64,000 nucleotides of DNA from NCBI GenBank assembly GCA_031553035.1, contig JAVBLY010000004.1, positions 1-64,000 of the forward strand, in the 5' to 3' direction. Shown piece by piece: positions 25,191-34,743 of this stretch. How positions within the stretch are numbered: position 1 is the stretch's first letter; each line of letters starts with the position of its first letter. A program made the position numbers and the translations under genes. The notes under the pieces are model-generated. The model was not told where the DNA came from. It was given only the letters and a program-made list of their open reading frames with translations, and did not search any database. The stretch is from JAVBLY01 sp031553035. Its GTDB lineage: Bacteria > Bacillota > Clostridia > Peptostreptococcales > Anaerovoracaceae.

Positions 25191-26908
25191 TGTCATTCAA
25201 ACTAAGCAGACAGGAATACAGTGAATTATACGGGCCAACAAAAGGCGACAAAATACATCTTGCCGATACCGGCCTCATTCTTGAAATAGAAGAAGATTAT
25301 ACAGCATCTGCCTACGGCGAAGAGATAACCACAGGCGGCGGAAAAAGCGGAAGAGACGGCATGGGAAAAAAGCCAGGTATCACTTCTGAAGAAGGCTGTC
25401 TCGATAAGTGTTTTACCAACTGCATTATAATTGACCCAGTGCTTGGCATAATCAAGGCTGACATCGGCGTCAAAGACGGCAGGATCGTCGGCATAGGTAA
25501 AGCCGGTAATCCTGATATCATGGATATCACTCCCGGACTTATCATAGGAGGTAACACTGAAGTCGTTTCTACAGTCGGTCAGATCGTGACCGCAGGCGGC
25601 ATCGATGTGCACATACATTTCGAATCACCGGATCAGGTCTGGGAAGCATTGGGAAACGGGCTGACCACAATGATCGGCGGAGGTTCGGGAGCACAATGGC
25701 TCAGTATAGAAGTCCCGGGACCCTTCCACCTTCATTCAATGATAATGTCTCATGAGGATCTTCCTGTGAATGCAGGATTCCTGGGACGAGGCAACTCCAG
25801 TCTTCCAGGAGTCATAAGAGAACAGGCGCTGAATGGCGCAATTGGAATGAAAATACACGAAGATTACGGCGCAACGCCTGAAGTCATAAGATGCTGCCTT
25901 GATGTTGCTGATGAAATGGATTTTCAGGTCCAGATACATACGGACAGTCTCAATGAAAGCGGTTTTGTCGATACCACTCTTGACGCAATCGGTGACAGGA
26001 CCATGCATGCATATCATGCTGAAGGAGCCGGCGGCGGACATGCTCCGGACGTAATGGTGGTATGCGGCAAGGATAATATTATTCCGTCTTCTACCAATCC
26101 TACAAATCCATATACGGACAATACCATAGATGAACATCTTGATATGATAATGACAGTCCACTGTCTCAACCCGAAGCTTCCGGAGGATGTGGCATTTGCC
26201 GACTCCAGGATCAGAGGAGAGACTATTGCCGCTGAAGACGTTTTTCATGACATGGGTGCTATATCCATAATGGGTTCGGACTCACAGGGCATGGGCAGAG
26301 TCGGCGAATCGGTCCAGAGGACATGGCAGCTGGCTTCTAAGATGAAAATGCAGCGCGGACCTCTTCCGGAAGATAAAGAAGGAAACGACAACGAACGAAT
26401 CTTAAGATACATCGCAAAATATACGAAGAACGCCGCTCTGGTTTACGGCATAGATGAATACGTTGGTTCTCTGGAACCGGGCAGACTGGCTGACATAGTG
26501 GTTTGGGATCCGGTATTTTTCGGAACTAAACCTACATGGGTCTTCAAAGGCGGACAAATAATTTATTCGCCAACAGGTGATCTGAATGCATCAATTGAAG
26601 TTGCCGAGCCTATGCTTTACAGAAAACAGTATGCAGCTTACGGATCCGCCATCAATAAAAACAGCATGATATTCGTTACACAGGCGGCTATAGATGACGG
26701 ACTGGGTGCAAAAGTACCCAACTCTGCAGAAAAGCTGGTACCGGTAAAGAACACCCGGAATCTAAGAAAGAGCCATATGCTGAGAAACAGCTATTGTCCT
26801 AATATAACTATAGATCCTGAAACTTACAAAGTCTTTATCGACGGCGAACATATCACCTGCGATCCAATATTGGATGTTTGTCTTGGACAAAAGTATTATT
26901 TCAGATAG
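25190..26908 (+). CDS. ureC: urease subunit alpha (catalytic, variant flap)
   Basis: 572 residues. Nickel ligands are all present: HIH in GGIDVHIHF, the carbamylated Lys in GMKIHEDYG, His in QIHTDSLNE and HAYHAEGAGGGHAPD, and Asp in GSDSQGMGR. The mobile flap, normally MVCHHL, reads MTVHCL (residues 321-326): the catalytic His (324) is kept, but the flap Cys position is Val323 and a Cys (325) replaces the following His. The usual GTNATTCTPGPW stretch is replaced by GAQWLSIEVPGPF. It should be an active but divergent urease, possibly with altered sensitivity to thiol-directed inhibitors. The start overlaps ureB by one base. Confidence 0.97.
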   Translation: MSFKLSRQEYSELYGPTKGDKIHLADTGLILEIEEDYTASAYGEEITTGGGKSGRDGMGKKPGITSEEGCLDKCFTNCIIIDPVLGIIKADIGVKDGRIVGIGKAGNPDIMDITPGLIIGGNTEVVSTVGQIVTAGGIDVHIHFESPDQVWEALGNGLTTMIGGGSGAQWLSIEVPGPFHLHSMIMSHEDLPVNAGFLGRGNSSLPGVIREQALNGAIGMKIHEDYGATPEVIRCCLDVADEMDFQVQIHTDSLNESGFVDTTLDAIGDRTMHAYHAEGAGGGHAPDVMVVCGKDNIIPSSTNPTNPYTDNTIDEHLDMIMTVHCLNPKLPEDVAFADSRIRGETIAAEDVFHDMGAISIMGSDSQGMGRVGESVQRTWQLASKMKMQRGPLPEDKEGNDNERILRYIAKYTKNAALVYGIDEYVGSLEPGRLADIVVWDPVFFGTKPTWVFKGGQIIYSPTGDLNASIEVAEPMLYRKQYAAYGSAINKNSMIFVTQAAIDDGLGAKVPNSAEKLVPVKNTRNLRKSHMLRNSYCPNITIDPETYKVFIDGEHITCDPILDVCLGQKYYFR

Positions 26909-26922
26909 TTTAGGAGATCTGA

Positions 26923-27417
26923 ATGTTAGTGGAAAAAATCAAAGGGTCCATTGATAATTATGACGTGAAAGACCGTGATTTGGATATGATTATCCTCGAT
27001 CACGAAGAACTTACTAAACCTCATCAGCGGACAAAGACCCAAGCGGGAAGAGATGTGGCAATTTCGCTGCCTGTCGGCGCAGGTCTGTTCTACGGTGCTG
27101 TTCTTTACGAGGATAAAAATCTGGTTATTTATGTAGAAATGGCTGACGAAGAACTTCTGGAAATCTATCCTGCCGATAATATCGAATGGGGAAGAGCCGC
27201 ATTCAACATCGGAAATATGCATCATGCAGTCTACCTCAGGGAAAACAGTATGATAACTCCGTATGACCCGGCTATCGAAAGAATATTCCAAGCTCTTAAC
27301 ATCAAATATGAAAAAAAGACAGGCAAGCTAAAGGGAATACGGGCCAATGTGAATCAGACAAAAGCTCATGCCGATCACAACCATGATCACAGTCACAAGG
27401 AGCACCGCCATGAATGA
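26923..27417 (+). CDS. ureE: urease accessory protein UreE (nickel chaperone)
   Basis: 164 residues. TRTKTQAGRDVAI-type segment (QRTKTQAGRDVAISLPVG) and the peptide-binding and metal-binding domains follow the UreE pattern (FNIGNMHHAVYL carries the metal-site His). The last 18 residues are His-rich ([16 protein letters not shown]), a nickel-binding tail. Delivers nickel to the apo-urease complex. Starts 14 bases after ureC with AGGAGA ahead. Overlaps ureF by eight bases. Confidence 0.95.
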   Translation: MLVEKIKGSIDNYDVKDRDLDMIILDHEELTKPHQRTKTQAGRDVAISLPVGAGLFYGAVLYEDKNLVIYVEMADEELLEIYPADNIEWGRAAFNIGNMHHAVYLRENSMITPYDPAIERIFQALNIKYEKKTGKLKGIRANVNQTKAHADHNHDHSHKEHRHE

Positions 27418-28093
27418 AAACAGCATTTTCAATATACTTCAGTTTGCCGGAGGCACCTTTCCCGGAGGCGCATTCAGCCAGTCCTGGGGTCTTGAAACAT
27501 ATGTAGAAAAAGGAGTTGTTACAGACAGTCATTCACTGAATAAATTCTTAGCTGTTTATCTGGAAAACGTTCTGGCAAAATCAGAAGTGCCTGTTATGGT
27601 GGCATCCATGCGGGCCTTTTCAGGTGGTGAAATCGATAGGCTCTATGAGCTGGAAGAATTGAGCGTGGCTTCAAAGCTCACGAAGGAGAGCAGGGAATCG
27701 ACAGTTAGGATGGGCAATGCATTCATGAGGATATCGACAGCCGCCTTGGATAACAAAAAGCTCAATGATTTTTTCCCTGAAAGCAAGAAAACGGGTATTT
27801 CATATCCTGTTGCCTACGGTATCGTTATGGAATGCCTGGGGATTGCTTCCCGTGAAGCGGCCGGCTCATATATTTTCAGTGCAGCAAATGCCATCATCCA
27901 GAGTGCCGTAAAGCTGATTCCTCTTGGAAATACAGAGGCACAGACGGTTCTTCACAAATTTCAGAGATGGATAAATACTGCTATTGATACTGCTTTATTA
28001 ACAGAACCGGAAGATATAGTCACATTCTGCCCCGGATTCGACATTGCCGGAATGGAACACGAAATTTTGCCGGTACGTCTTTACATGACTTAA
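27410..28093 (+). CDS. ureF: urease accessory protein UreF
   Basis: 227 residues from ATG 27410, which follows AAGGAGC; an earlier in-frame ATG at 27368 lies deep inside ure[22 protein letters not shown] is the typical UreF opening (G-x-F-P-x-G-x-F-x-x-S-x-G-x-E). An all-helical protein that links UreD and UreG and helps GTP-dependent nickel insertion into urease. Confidence 0.94.
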   Translation: MNENSIFNILQFAGGTFPGGAFSQSWGLETYVEKGVVTDSHSLNKFLAVYLENVLAKSEVPVMVASMRAFSGGEIDRLYELEELSVASKLTKESRESTVRMGNAFMRISTAALDNKKLNDFFPESKKTGISYPVAYGIVMECLGIASREAAGSYIFSAANAIIQSAVKLIPLGNTEAQTVLHKFQRWINTAIDTALLTEPEDIVTFCPGFDIAGMEHEILPVRLYMT

Positions 28094-28110
28094 AACAAGG
28101 AGTTCATTAT

Positions 28111-28725
28111 ATGAGAAAGCCCGTTAAAATAGGTGTCGGCGGTCCGGTTGGGTCAGGAAAGACAGCTTTGATAGAGAAACTATGCAAGGCATTAAAAAAT
28201 GAATATGAGATCGGTGTCATCACCAATGATATATTCACAAAAGAAGATGCGCTGATCCTCACAAGAGCAGACGCCCTTCCTGAAGAACGAATAATCGGTG
28301 TGGAAACCGGCGGATGTCCTCATACTGCTGTAAGAGAAGATATTTCCATGAATCTCGAGGCAATAGACGAGATGTTATCGCGCTTTGATGATCTGGATCT
28401 GATTTTTGTAGAAAGCGGAGGAGACAACCTTGCTGCAACATTCAGTCCGGAGCTGGTGGACGGGCTGATATTTGTCATCGATGTTGGCGAAGGGGAGAAA
28501 ATACCCAGAAAAGGCGGTCCCGGAATAACAAAATCTGATCTTCTAATAATCAATAAGATAGATATCGCCGAATATGTCCATGCAGATCTTGATGTGATGG
28601 ATCGGGACACAAAGATGCAAAGAGGCGATAAGACTTACGTTTTTACGAATCTGTATGATGGCGAAGGCCTGGACAAGATAATAGAATGGATCAAAAAGGA
28701 CATGCTCTTTGAGGGGATGGCATAA
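28111..28725 (+). CDS. ureG: urease accessory GTPase UreG
   Basis: 204 residues. P-loop [18 protein letters not shown], then [29 protein letters not shown] (metal-binding Cys-Pro-His) and [19 protein letters not shown] are the UreG/HypB-type SIMIBI GTPase motifs. [11 protein letters not shown] provides guanine specificity (NKxD). Couples GTP hydrolysis to nickel loading. AAGGAG precedes the start 17 bases after ureF; ureD follows with no gap. Confidence 0.97.
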   Translation: MRKPVKIGVGGPVGSGKTALIEKLCKALKNEYEIGVITNDIFTKEDALILTRADALPEERIIGVETGGCPHTAVREDISMNLEAIDEMLSRFDDLDLIFVESGGDNLAATFSPELVDGLIFVIDVGEGEKIPRKGGPGITKSDLLIINKIDIAEYVHADLDVMDRDTKMQRGDKTYVFTNLYDGEGLDKIIEWIKKDMLFEGMA

Positions 28726-29550
28726 ATGAAAGCCAACAGAGGGAATCTGGATATCGTTTTTCGTAAAAAGGAAAGTGGTAAGACTATACTTGCAAAGCAG
28801 TACTACAAACTGCCCCTTCAGGTCATGCCTCCTCATTATCAGGATGATGACGGCACTGCTTTTTTGTATCTTCTCAATCCAAGCGGCGGAGTTCTTCAGA
28901 ATGATCGCCTGGAAACGAATATCAAAGTCGAACAGGATGCAAAGGCATTTATAACCACGCCGGGCAATACTAAATTTTATAAAATGGACGACGGTCATGC
29001 GGAGATAGATAATAATTTTGTTGTGGAATCAGGTGGCGCACTCGAGTATCTTCCGGAACATAATGTTCCGTTTGCCGATTCGGTCACGTATCAGAACAAC
29101 GAATTCAGGCTCAGTAGTGGTTCTGTGCTGATTGCATCTGATCTTGTGACAGCAGGCAGAGTCAGCAGAGGAGAAGTCTTTGAATATGACAAATATTCAT
29201 CTGTTACCAGAATATATGTCGATGACAAGCTTATTGCATACGACAAAACTCTTATGGAACCAAAGTCTCAGGAGCTAGGTAGATTGGGACTTTTGGAAGG
29301 ATACCAGTCCAACGGTACATTGTTCATATATAAAAAAGATATGGATACCGGTTTGTTAGGCGAGATAAGATCTATAGAAACAGACGAGAATGAAGTCAGA
29401 TTCGGTGCATCCATGGTAACAGAATCATTGATGATAATAAGATTTCTGGGCAATAATATTTTATCTATTCAAGATGTTTTGGGCAAAATATGGTCCATAT
29501 CCAGAAAAAGCCTGCTTGGAAAGGATAGCGTAAGGATCCGAAAATACTAA
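28726..29550 (+). CDS. ureD: urease accessory protein UreD (UreH)
   Basis: 274 residues. The UreD core is seen in LLNPSGGVLQNDRLETNI, ITTPGNTKFYKM (the T-x-x-x-x-K-[V/F]-Y motif), LEYLPEHNVPFADS and GEVFEYDKYSSVTRIY. Serves as scaffold between urease and UreF/UreG during nickel insertion. Begins directly after the ureG stop. Last gene of the operon; no clear terminator follows before the acetyltransferase, which may be read through. Confidence 0.93.
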   Translation: MKANRGNLDIVFRKKESGKTILAKQYYKLPLQVMPPHYQDDDGTAFLYLLNPSGGVLQNDRLETNIKVEQDAKAFITTPGNTKFYKMDDGHAEIDNNFVVESGGALEYLPEHNVPFADSVTYQNNEFRLSSGSVLIASDLVTAGRVSRGEVFEYDKYSSVTRIYVDDKLIAYDKTLMEPKSQELGRLGLLEGYQSNGTLFIYKKDMDTGLLGEIRSIETDENEVRFGASMVTESLMIIRFLGNNILSIQDVLGKIWSISRKSLLGKDSVRIRKY

Positions 29551-29577
29551 TAATCAAAACTGCAGGGGGGTAGGGTT

Positions 29578-30165
29578 TTGATAAAAAAAGTAGAGCAAAG
29601 GATTTTTAAAGAACTGTTTCATATTCATATCCAGCGGGACTTTGAAAAAATCGAACGAAGGCCGCTTTCTATGCTTGATCGACTGCATCGGCGCGGGTTA
29701 TATGATTTTTTTACACTAAACGATGACCGCACTGGAGAAATATTGGCATATGCCGGATTACTCCATATGCCTGAGATCGATACGGAATTGCTGGACTATT
29801 TTGCCGTCATACCCGAATACCGGAATAAAAATATCGGCAGTGAATTTCTCAAAGATATAGCATCAAAATTTGATATCAGCGGCATTTTGATTGAATGTGA
29901 ATCACCTGAATACACAAATGACATAAAAGAAAAAGGTATCCGCAATAGGCGGATTTTTTTTTACTTGCGAAACGGAGCTGAAGAAACCGGCTTTCGTATG
30001 AGTTATTTAGGAGTGGGATATGAGCTTCTCTGGTTCCCGATCAAAAAGAATGCTGATAACGTGGATATAGAAAATATAGTGTTGACGGCAAGTAGTAGCG
30101 CCATACCGAGCTGGCTTGCACGGATAATCACGCCATTTTTGCGTAAAGGCATACGAAAAATATGA
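29578..30165 (+). CDS. GNAT family N-acetyltransferase
   Basis: 195 residues from a TTG at 29578, which follows CAGGGGGGTAGGG. The middle part ELLDYFAVIPEYRNKNIGSEFLKDI matches the acetyl-CoA-binding motif of GNAT enzymes (V-x-P-x-[Y/W]-R-x-x-x-[I/L]-G), followed by ILIECESPE. The C-terminal tail (IPSWLARIITPFLRKGIRK) is basic and may be amphipathic. Substrate unknown. Lies 27 bases after ureD, perhaps cotranscribed by chance rather than by function. Confidence 0.85.
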   Translation: MIKKVEQRIFKELFHIHIQRDFEKIERRPLSMLDRLHRRGLYDFFTLNDDRTGEILAYAGLLHMPEIDTELLDYFAVIPEYRNKNIGSEFLKDIASKFDISGILIECESPEYTNDIKEKGIRNRRIFFYLRNGAEETGFRMSYLGVGYELLWFPIKKNADNVDIENIVLTASSSAIPSWLARIITPFLRKGIRKI

Positions 30166-30167
30166 TT

Positions 30168-30225
30168 AAATTAACCATTAGTTAATTTTAGGGAATTCTA
30201 ATTGATACTTACTCAATGGTTAATT
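30168..30225. promoter_or_regulatory. operator-like inverted repeats ahead of the XRE regulator
   Basis: AAATTAAC-CATTA-GTTAATTT (30168-30188) is a perfect 8-bp dyad. AATTAACCATT in it recurs inverted as AATGGTTAATT at 30215-30225. Two copies of one dyad ahead of a regulator gene suggest autoregulation. Confidence 0.5.
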
Positions 30226-30332
30226 GGAATAAATCCGGATAAACTGAGATTATAAATAATATCTAAGAGTTTATGGGGGATAGGGAAATGAGGATAGATG
30301 AAATCATAAAGGAATAAAGAAAAGAAAAAGAT

Positions 30333-31325
30333 ATGACTCAGGAAGCTCTGGCGGAATATCTCGGGGTTTCTGCTCCTGCTGTCAACAAATGGGAAAAAGG
30401 TAATGCATACCCTGATATAACACTGCTTCCTGCACTGGCAAAAGTATTGGATACGGATCTCAACACTTTATTATCATTCGACAATGATCTGACAGACTTA
30501 GAAGTCGGTTCTTTTATCGGAGAACTCAATGCAATTCTAGAGAATGAGGGGTTTGACAATGCGTTTAAAGCCGCAATCGAAAAGATCCGGAAATATCCAT
30601 CAAATGATAAACTGATTTTTATGATAGGATCCTTTTTATTGAGTGCACTAAGTATGGCAAATGAGGAAAAGAAAGATGATTATAGTAATATGATAGAAAA
30701 ATACTTGAATAAAATCATCAAGAGCAACGATCCTGCTATAAAAGTGCATGCAAAATCTATAATGATCGGCAAATATCTGGATAGTAAAGATTATGAAAAA
30801 GCTGAAAAAATAATCAATAGTATGCCGGAGACAACATTAAGTAAAGAGTTTTTCCAGGCAGAGCTGCATATAGCGAAAGACGAGTATGAGAAGGCATACG
30901 AAAAATTGGAAGGGAAAATACTCATTAATGCCACAGAGATCCTGGCGTTTCTGCTGCGAATGATCCAGATTACAAAAGATGAAGATAAAAGAGATGATGC
31001 CGGGAAATATTCAAAGGTATATGATGAAGTAGGTAGTTTATTCGATTTGAATTATAACTTAATCTCCCAGGGGCAGCTTGAAATCGCTATACTGGATAGA
31101 GACGTGGATGCCTGTATTGAACTTTTGGAAAATATGGTGAATTCGGACAGGACACCATGGAGCATGAACAATTCGGTCTTGTACAAACACATGAATCAAA
31201 ACGTAGTTGCCGGCAATACATCAATATATCAGCGAGCGATCATCGATGGAATAATAAAACGCGAAGACACAGAGTTTTTGAAAGGCGATCAGCGTTTTGT
31301 GGAGTTAAGTCATAAATTCCATTAA
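30333..31325 (+). CDS. XRE-type regulator, N-terminus interrupted by an in-frame stop
   Basis: 330 residues from ATG 30333. The natural start is most likely ATG 30288 (after GGGGATAGGGAA), reading MRIDEIIKE, then TAA at 30315-30317, then RKEKDMTQEALAEYLGVSAP. Relatives have Leu at that place, so one T-to-A change explains the stop. The truncated form lacks the first HTH helix and has a poor ribosome site. The rest is an HTH (QEALAEYLGVSAPAVNKWEKG) and a long TPR-like helical domain (about 60-330). Either a recent pseudogene, a sequencing error, or reinitiation after a nine-codon leader. Confidence 0.75.
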   Translation: MTQEALAEYLGVSAPAVNKWEKGNAYPDITLLPALAKVLDTDLNTLLSFDNDLTDLEVGSFIGELNAILENEGFDNAFKAAIEKIRKYPSNDKLIFMIGSFLLSALSMANEEKKDDYSNMIEKYLNKIIKSNDPAIKVHAKSIMIGKYLDSKDYEKAEKIINSMPETTLSKEFFQAELHIAKDEYEKAYEKLEGKILINATEILAFLLRMIQITKDEDKRDDAGKYSKVYDEVGSLFDLNYNLISQGQLEIAILDRDVDACIELLENMVNSDRTPWSMNNSVLYKHMNQNVVAGNTSIYQRAIIDGIIKREDTEFLKGDQRFVELSHKFH

Positions 31326-31395
31326 TATATATGATACAAAAAAGATTAATAAAAGCTATTGACTCTCCTGCTGCCGGAGGATGTAGGCTTAGATT

Positions 31396-31872
31396 ATGAA
31401 TTATAAGGCAGTGATCAAAGAAATACCGGCGTATACAGTTTATTCGGCAAAATATACGATACCCAACTATGCAGCTCTAAATGAAATAATGCCCGCTCTG
31501 GGAGAAAAGGTCAGCAAAGCTAATCCAGGCATAAAATGCGTTGAACCGGACTACTGCTTCAATGTATATCTTGACGGTGAGTACAGGGATACAGACATCA
31601 ATGTTGAGATTTGTCAGGCTGTTACCAGCCGCGGTAAGGATGGCGACGGGGTAATATTCAAAGACATTCCAGAAGCAAAAGTAGTCTCCATACTGCATAA
31701 GGGTACATATAACAAACTGGGTGAAGCCTATGCCTACGCAATAAAGTGGGTGGAAGAAAACGGATACAAAATCAGCGATCATGTGCGCGAAAGTTATATC
31801 GACGGTATTTGGAATAAAGAAAAAGAAGAAGACTGGCTCACTGAGATTCAAGTCCCGGTCGAGAAGGTATAA
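31396..31872 (+). CDS. GyrI-like small-molecule-binding protein
   Basis: 158 residues matching the GyrI-like / AraC effector-binding fold: two beta-alpha-beta2 repeats, with VVSILHKGTYNKLGEAYAYAIKWVEENG as the second-repeat landmark and RESYIDGIWN at the end. It is a stand-alone domain, without the DNA-binding part that it is often fused to. It probably binds a hydrophobic or cationic ligand. It follows the damaged XRE regulator and ends at a terminator shared with the convergent kinase. Confidence 0.8.
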   Translation: MNYKAVIKEIPAYTVYSAKYTIPNYAALNEIMPALGEKVSKANPGIKCVEPDYCFNVYLDGEYRDTDINVEICQAVTSRGKDGDGVIFKDIPEAKVVSILHKGTYNKLGEAYAYAIKWVEENGYKISDHVRESYIDGIWNKEKEEDWLTEIQVPVEKV

Positions 31873-31884
31873 AAGGATAATTGG

Positions 31885-31917
31885 TGACCGCCGGCTACTT
31901 AGTCGGTGGTCTTTATT
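31885..31917. terminator. terminator between convergent genes
   Basis: GACCGCCG (31885-31892) pairs with CGGTGGTC (31904-31911), followed by TTTATT; it runs into the stop codon of the hybrid kinase on the other strand. Confidence 0.6.
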
Positions 31918-34351
31918 GCACAATGATCCTTGCTATGGTATTGATCATTTTTTCCCTGTCAATGGGCTTGCCGACGTGGGCATTCATACCGGCAGCCGAT
32001 GTTTGTTTGATATCATCAGTAAATACATTGGCAGTCATAGCGATGATAGCGATCTTCTGTGCATCAGGGCGGGAAAGTGCACGTATCTGTCTTGCAGCCT
32101 CGCATCCGTCCATAACAGGCATGATCATATCCATAAGGATAACATCATAAAAGCCCGTTTCGGATGCTGCAAATCTATCTAAAGCTACCTGGCCGTTCTC
32201 CGCTTCTTCCAATTCAGCACCTGTGTCACTAAGCAGTTCGGAAATTATTATCCTGTTGATTTCAACATCGTCTACCACAAGAATGCGAAGTCCAGAAAAA
32301 AGATGGTCCGGTAGAGGCACAGCATCGGTATTTGCATTTCCGCAAACTGTATCATGGAGCGGTAAATTTATAGAAAAAAAGAAATCACTTCCTTCACCCG
32401 GTGCACTTTCAACTCCTATATTCCCGCCCATCATTTCTACGAAACCTTTAGAAATGGATAATCCTAACCCTGTTCCTCCGTATTTACGGGTCGTTCCGGC
32501 CTCTGCCTGCTCGAAAGCTTTGAACAACCTTGCGGATTGTTCTTCTGTCATCCCTATACCATGGTCTTTTACGGAGAATCTATATTCACATTTGCCTCCA
32601 TTGCAGGATGACTCAGTCACCGATATATGGATCGCACCGTCTTCTTTTGAGAATTTTATGGCATTTGAAATAAGATTCATCAAAATTTGATTCAGCCGAA
32701 GGATATCGACCAACACATTGTTGTGTAAGATATTTATGTTTTGTGTGATCTGGATTTTATTTTCTTTTGCTCTGGATTTCATGATATTTATTACAAAGTC
32801 AATATCGTCCTTAAGATTGGAAGGTTCAGGTGAAAGTTGCATTTTACCGGCCTCAATTTTGGACATATCAAGTATATCATTGATCAATCCCAATAAATGA
32901 TTCGAAGATATCTCGATTTGATCGACACACTTTCTGATCTTACGGGGGTCACCTGACCTGCGGGCGACTTGTGCCATGCCGATTATTGCATTCATTGGGG
33001 TCCGGATTTCATGACTCATCTGGGACAAAAAGTCTGATTTTGCCCGATTTGCATGTTCAGCTTCCTGCCTGGCCAAAGTAGGTTCCGTTATATCCTCAAG
33101 GACCATCATCACACATGATGCCACATCTACGGTATCTATTCGGTGCAATGTCATGCTGTAAACAGGAGAATTTCCCTGGGTTGCTGATTTGACTGTCAAT
33201 AGAATCGGATCGATACTCTGGATTGTGGAACCTTTAAATAGTTCCAAAACTGTATCTTTCAGAATATCTTCATCAAAAGAATGCAGGATATTCATCAATA
33301 GATATTTGTCATCAGAGTCAAACCCTCCGGATCTCAGCATTTCATGCATTGCTTTGTTTCCGTATAAAAGGTTTACATTCAGATCAAAAAAGGCGATACA
33401 TTCTGGCATATGGTCAAGGCGGCTTCCAAATGCTTCCAGAGCATTATTGAATCCCTGTATGAGGTTTTTGAAATCTCCTTCAAACCCTGTGCATTCAGCG
33501 CGCTCATTGAATTTTCCCTCATGGATGCAATCGATCATTTTTTTATTCGTATCGACCAGATGGGCGATACTCGTCGATACACTGTTAAATGCCTGGCAGA
33601 CTTGACCCAGTTCGTCAGTATGGTTGTCGTTAATGGTAATGCCTGCATTTCCCTGTGCAAGTGCGTCGCCGGCTGTCAAGATTTCACCTACAGGTCTTGT
33701 AATGGACCTGGTGATCAGGAATCCTAATATGATCAGTAAAGCCGACATAGAAACAAGAATTATTATCATTGCGATCACTGCATCTTTGAATGCGTCATTG
33801 GATTCCTTCCGGCTATGGGCTGACTGGGATTCATTGATTGACAAAAGATCTGCCAGTATATCATTGATGACCACACCTTTTGGAATGATTACATCATAAA
33901 GATGTTCAAGTGATTCGACCTTTTTATCTTCCAGACTCAATTTTGCTGATTCTTTCATTTCGTCAGCCCATTCTTTCGCTTTGGCATTCAAAAAAGATAC
34001 CTTTTGATACTCGGAGGAATGTGTACGATCATATTTTTCCAGGTTTTCTTTATAGCCGTTGATTTGTTTTTGCAGATCGATAAAATATTCGTTAATTGAA
34101 TCAAAATATTTTTGACTTTTTTTATGGTCGGAGGAAATGATGATATCTCTGACTTCTGCACGAATCTGCCCCACATCGTAGTTTATCCTGTTGAGATAGG
34201 CAAGAGACAGGGTTACATCGTCCTGATAGTATTCAACAACTTTATTTATTTTGTAAATATTCAAATATCCTATTGATGCGATCAAAAAAGATACGATCAC
34301 TGCCAGAGAAAATGCAGCAACCAGCTTTGTTTTCAGTGTAATACCCCTCAT
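31913..34351 (-). CDS. hybrid sensor histidine kinase / response regulator
   Basis: 812 residues. A membrane helix (about 10-30), a periplasm-side four-helix-bundle sensor of the MCP type (about 31-190), a second helix (about 192-213) and a HAMP domain precede a PAS-like domain (about 315-425). Then come HisKA with the phospho-accepting His in FLSQMSHEIRTPMNAIIG, an ATPase (NLISNAIKFS; GTGLGLSISKGFVEMMGG) and a C-terminal receiver (LVVDDVEINR; Asp in VILMDMIMPVMDG; Lys in VGKPIDREK). No HPt domain or output regulator is adjacent, so its target is elsewhere. Confidence 0.93.
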   Translation of the reverse strand: MRGITLKTKLVAAFSLAVIVSFLIASIGYLNIYKINKVVEYYQDDVTLSLAYLNRINYDVGQIRAEVRDIIISSDHKKSQKYFDSINEYFIDLQKQINGYKENLEKYDRTHSSEYQKVSFLNAKAKEWADEMKESAKLSLEDKKVESLEHLYDVIIPKGVVINDILADLLSINESQSAHSRKESNDAFKDAVIAMIIILVSMSALLIILGFLITRSITRPVGEILTAGDALAQGNAGITINDNHTDELGQVCQAFNSVSTSIAHLVDTNKKMIDCIHEGKFNERAECTGFEGDFKNLIQGFNNALEAFGSRLDHMPECIAFFDLNVNLLYGNKAMHEMLRSGGFDSDDKYLLMNILHSFDEDILKDTVLELFKGSTIQSIDPILLTVKSATQGNSPVYSMTLHRIDTVDVASCVMMVLEDITEPTLARQEAEHANRAKSDFLSQMSHEIRTPMNAIIGMAQVARRSGDPRKIRKCVDQIEISSNHLLGLINDILDMSKIEAGKMQLSPEPSNLKDDIDFVINIMKSRAKENKIQITQNINILHNNVLVDILRLNQILMNLISNAIKFSKEDGAIHISVTESSCNGGKCEYRFSVKDHGIGMTEEQSARLFKAFEQAEAGTTRKYGGTGLGLSISKGFVEMMGGNIGVESAPGEGSDFFFSINLPLHDTVCGNANTDAVPLPDHLFSGLRILVVDDVEINRIIISELLSDTGAELEEAENGQVALDRFAASETGFYDVILMDMIMPVMDGCEAARQIRALSRPDAQKIAIIAMTANVFTDDIKQTSAAGMNAHVGKPIDREKMINTIARIIVQ

Positions 34352-34528
34352 TATACTAATCCCCTTAAAATCAGTTAGTGCGAATCATGTTCAGGTTTTG
34401 CGTAAGTTTACCATAGCTATGCAAATAAAAACAAATAAAGGTATTACTTTGTATGGCTATGCTATTCTACTATAAAAATGGTATTAAGCAGCTGATGTCC
34501 CGATATATTTTCTGGGAGGACATGGTTA

Positions 34529-34743
34529 TGAAAAATATCAGAAATGTTTTAGTTTTTTTATGCTGTACAGTGATATGTTTAACGGATAAGACAAGCCGTT
34601 CTCCTGCAACAAGGGATGATAAGGATGTTTATCTCTGGATATACGCCGGTTTGTTTTCAACAGGAATCGTGACAGCCGGAAGCCGTATGAGGAAATGGAT
34701 CAGTAATATTCAGGTTCTTTTCTCATTATTAATGCGGCAATGA
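34529..34743 (+). CDS. tiny exported protein: signal peptide joined to a sorting-signal-like tail
   Basis: 71 residues from ATG 34529, eight bases after GGGAGGAC. Residues 1-19 are a hydrophobic signal sequence. SPATRDD (about 28-34) resembles the SPxTG-type sortase motif of Clostridia with Arg for Gly, and is followed by a hydrophobic stretch (VYLWIYAGLFSTGIVTAGS) and a basic tail (RMRKW), the layout of a wall-sorting signal. The ectodomain expected between them is missing, so it may be the remnant of a surface protein after internal deletion. The 3' end overlaps the convergent PspC gene by 44 bases. Confidence 0.45.
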
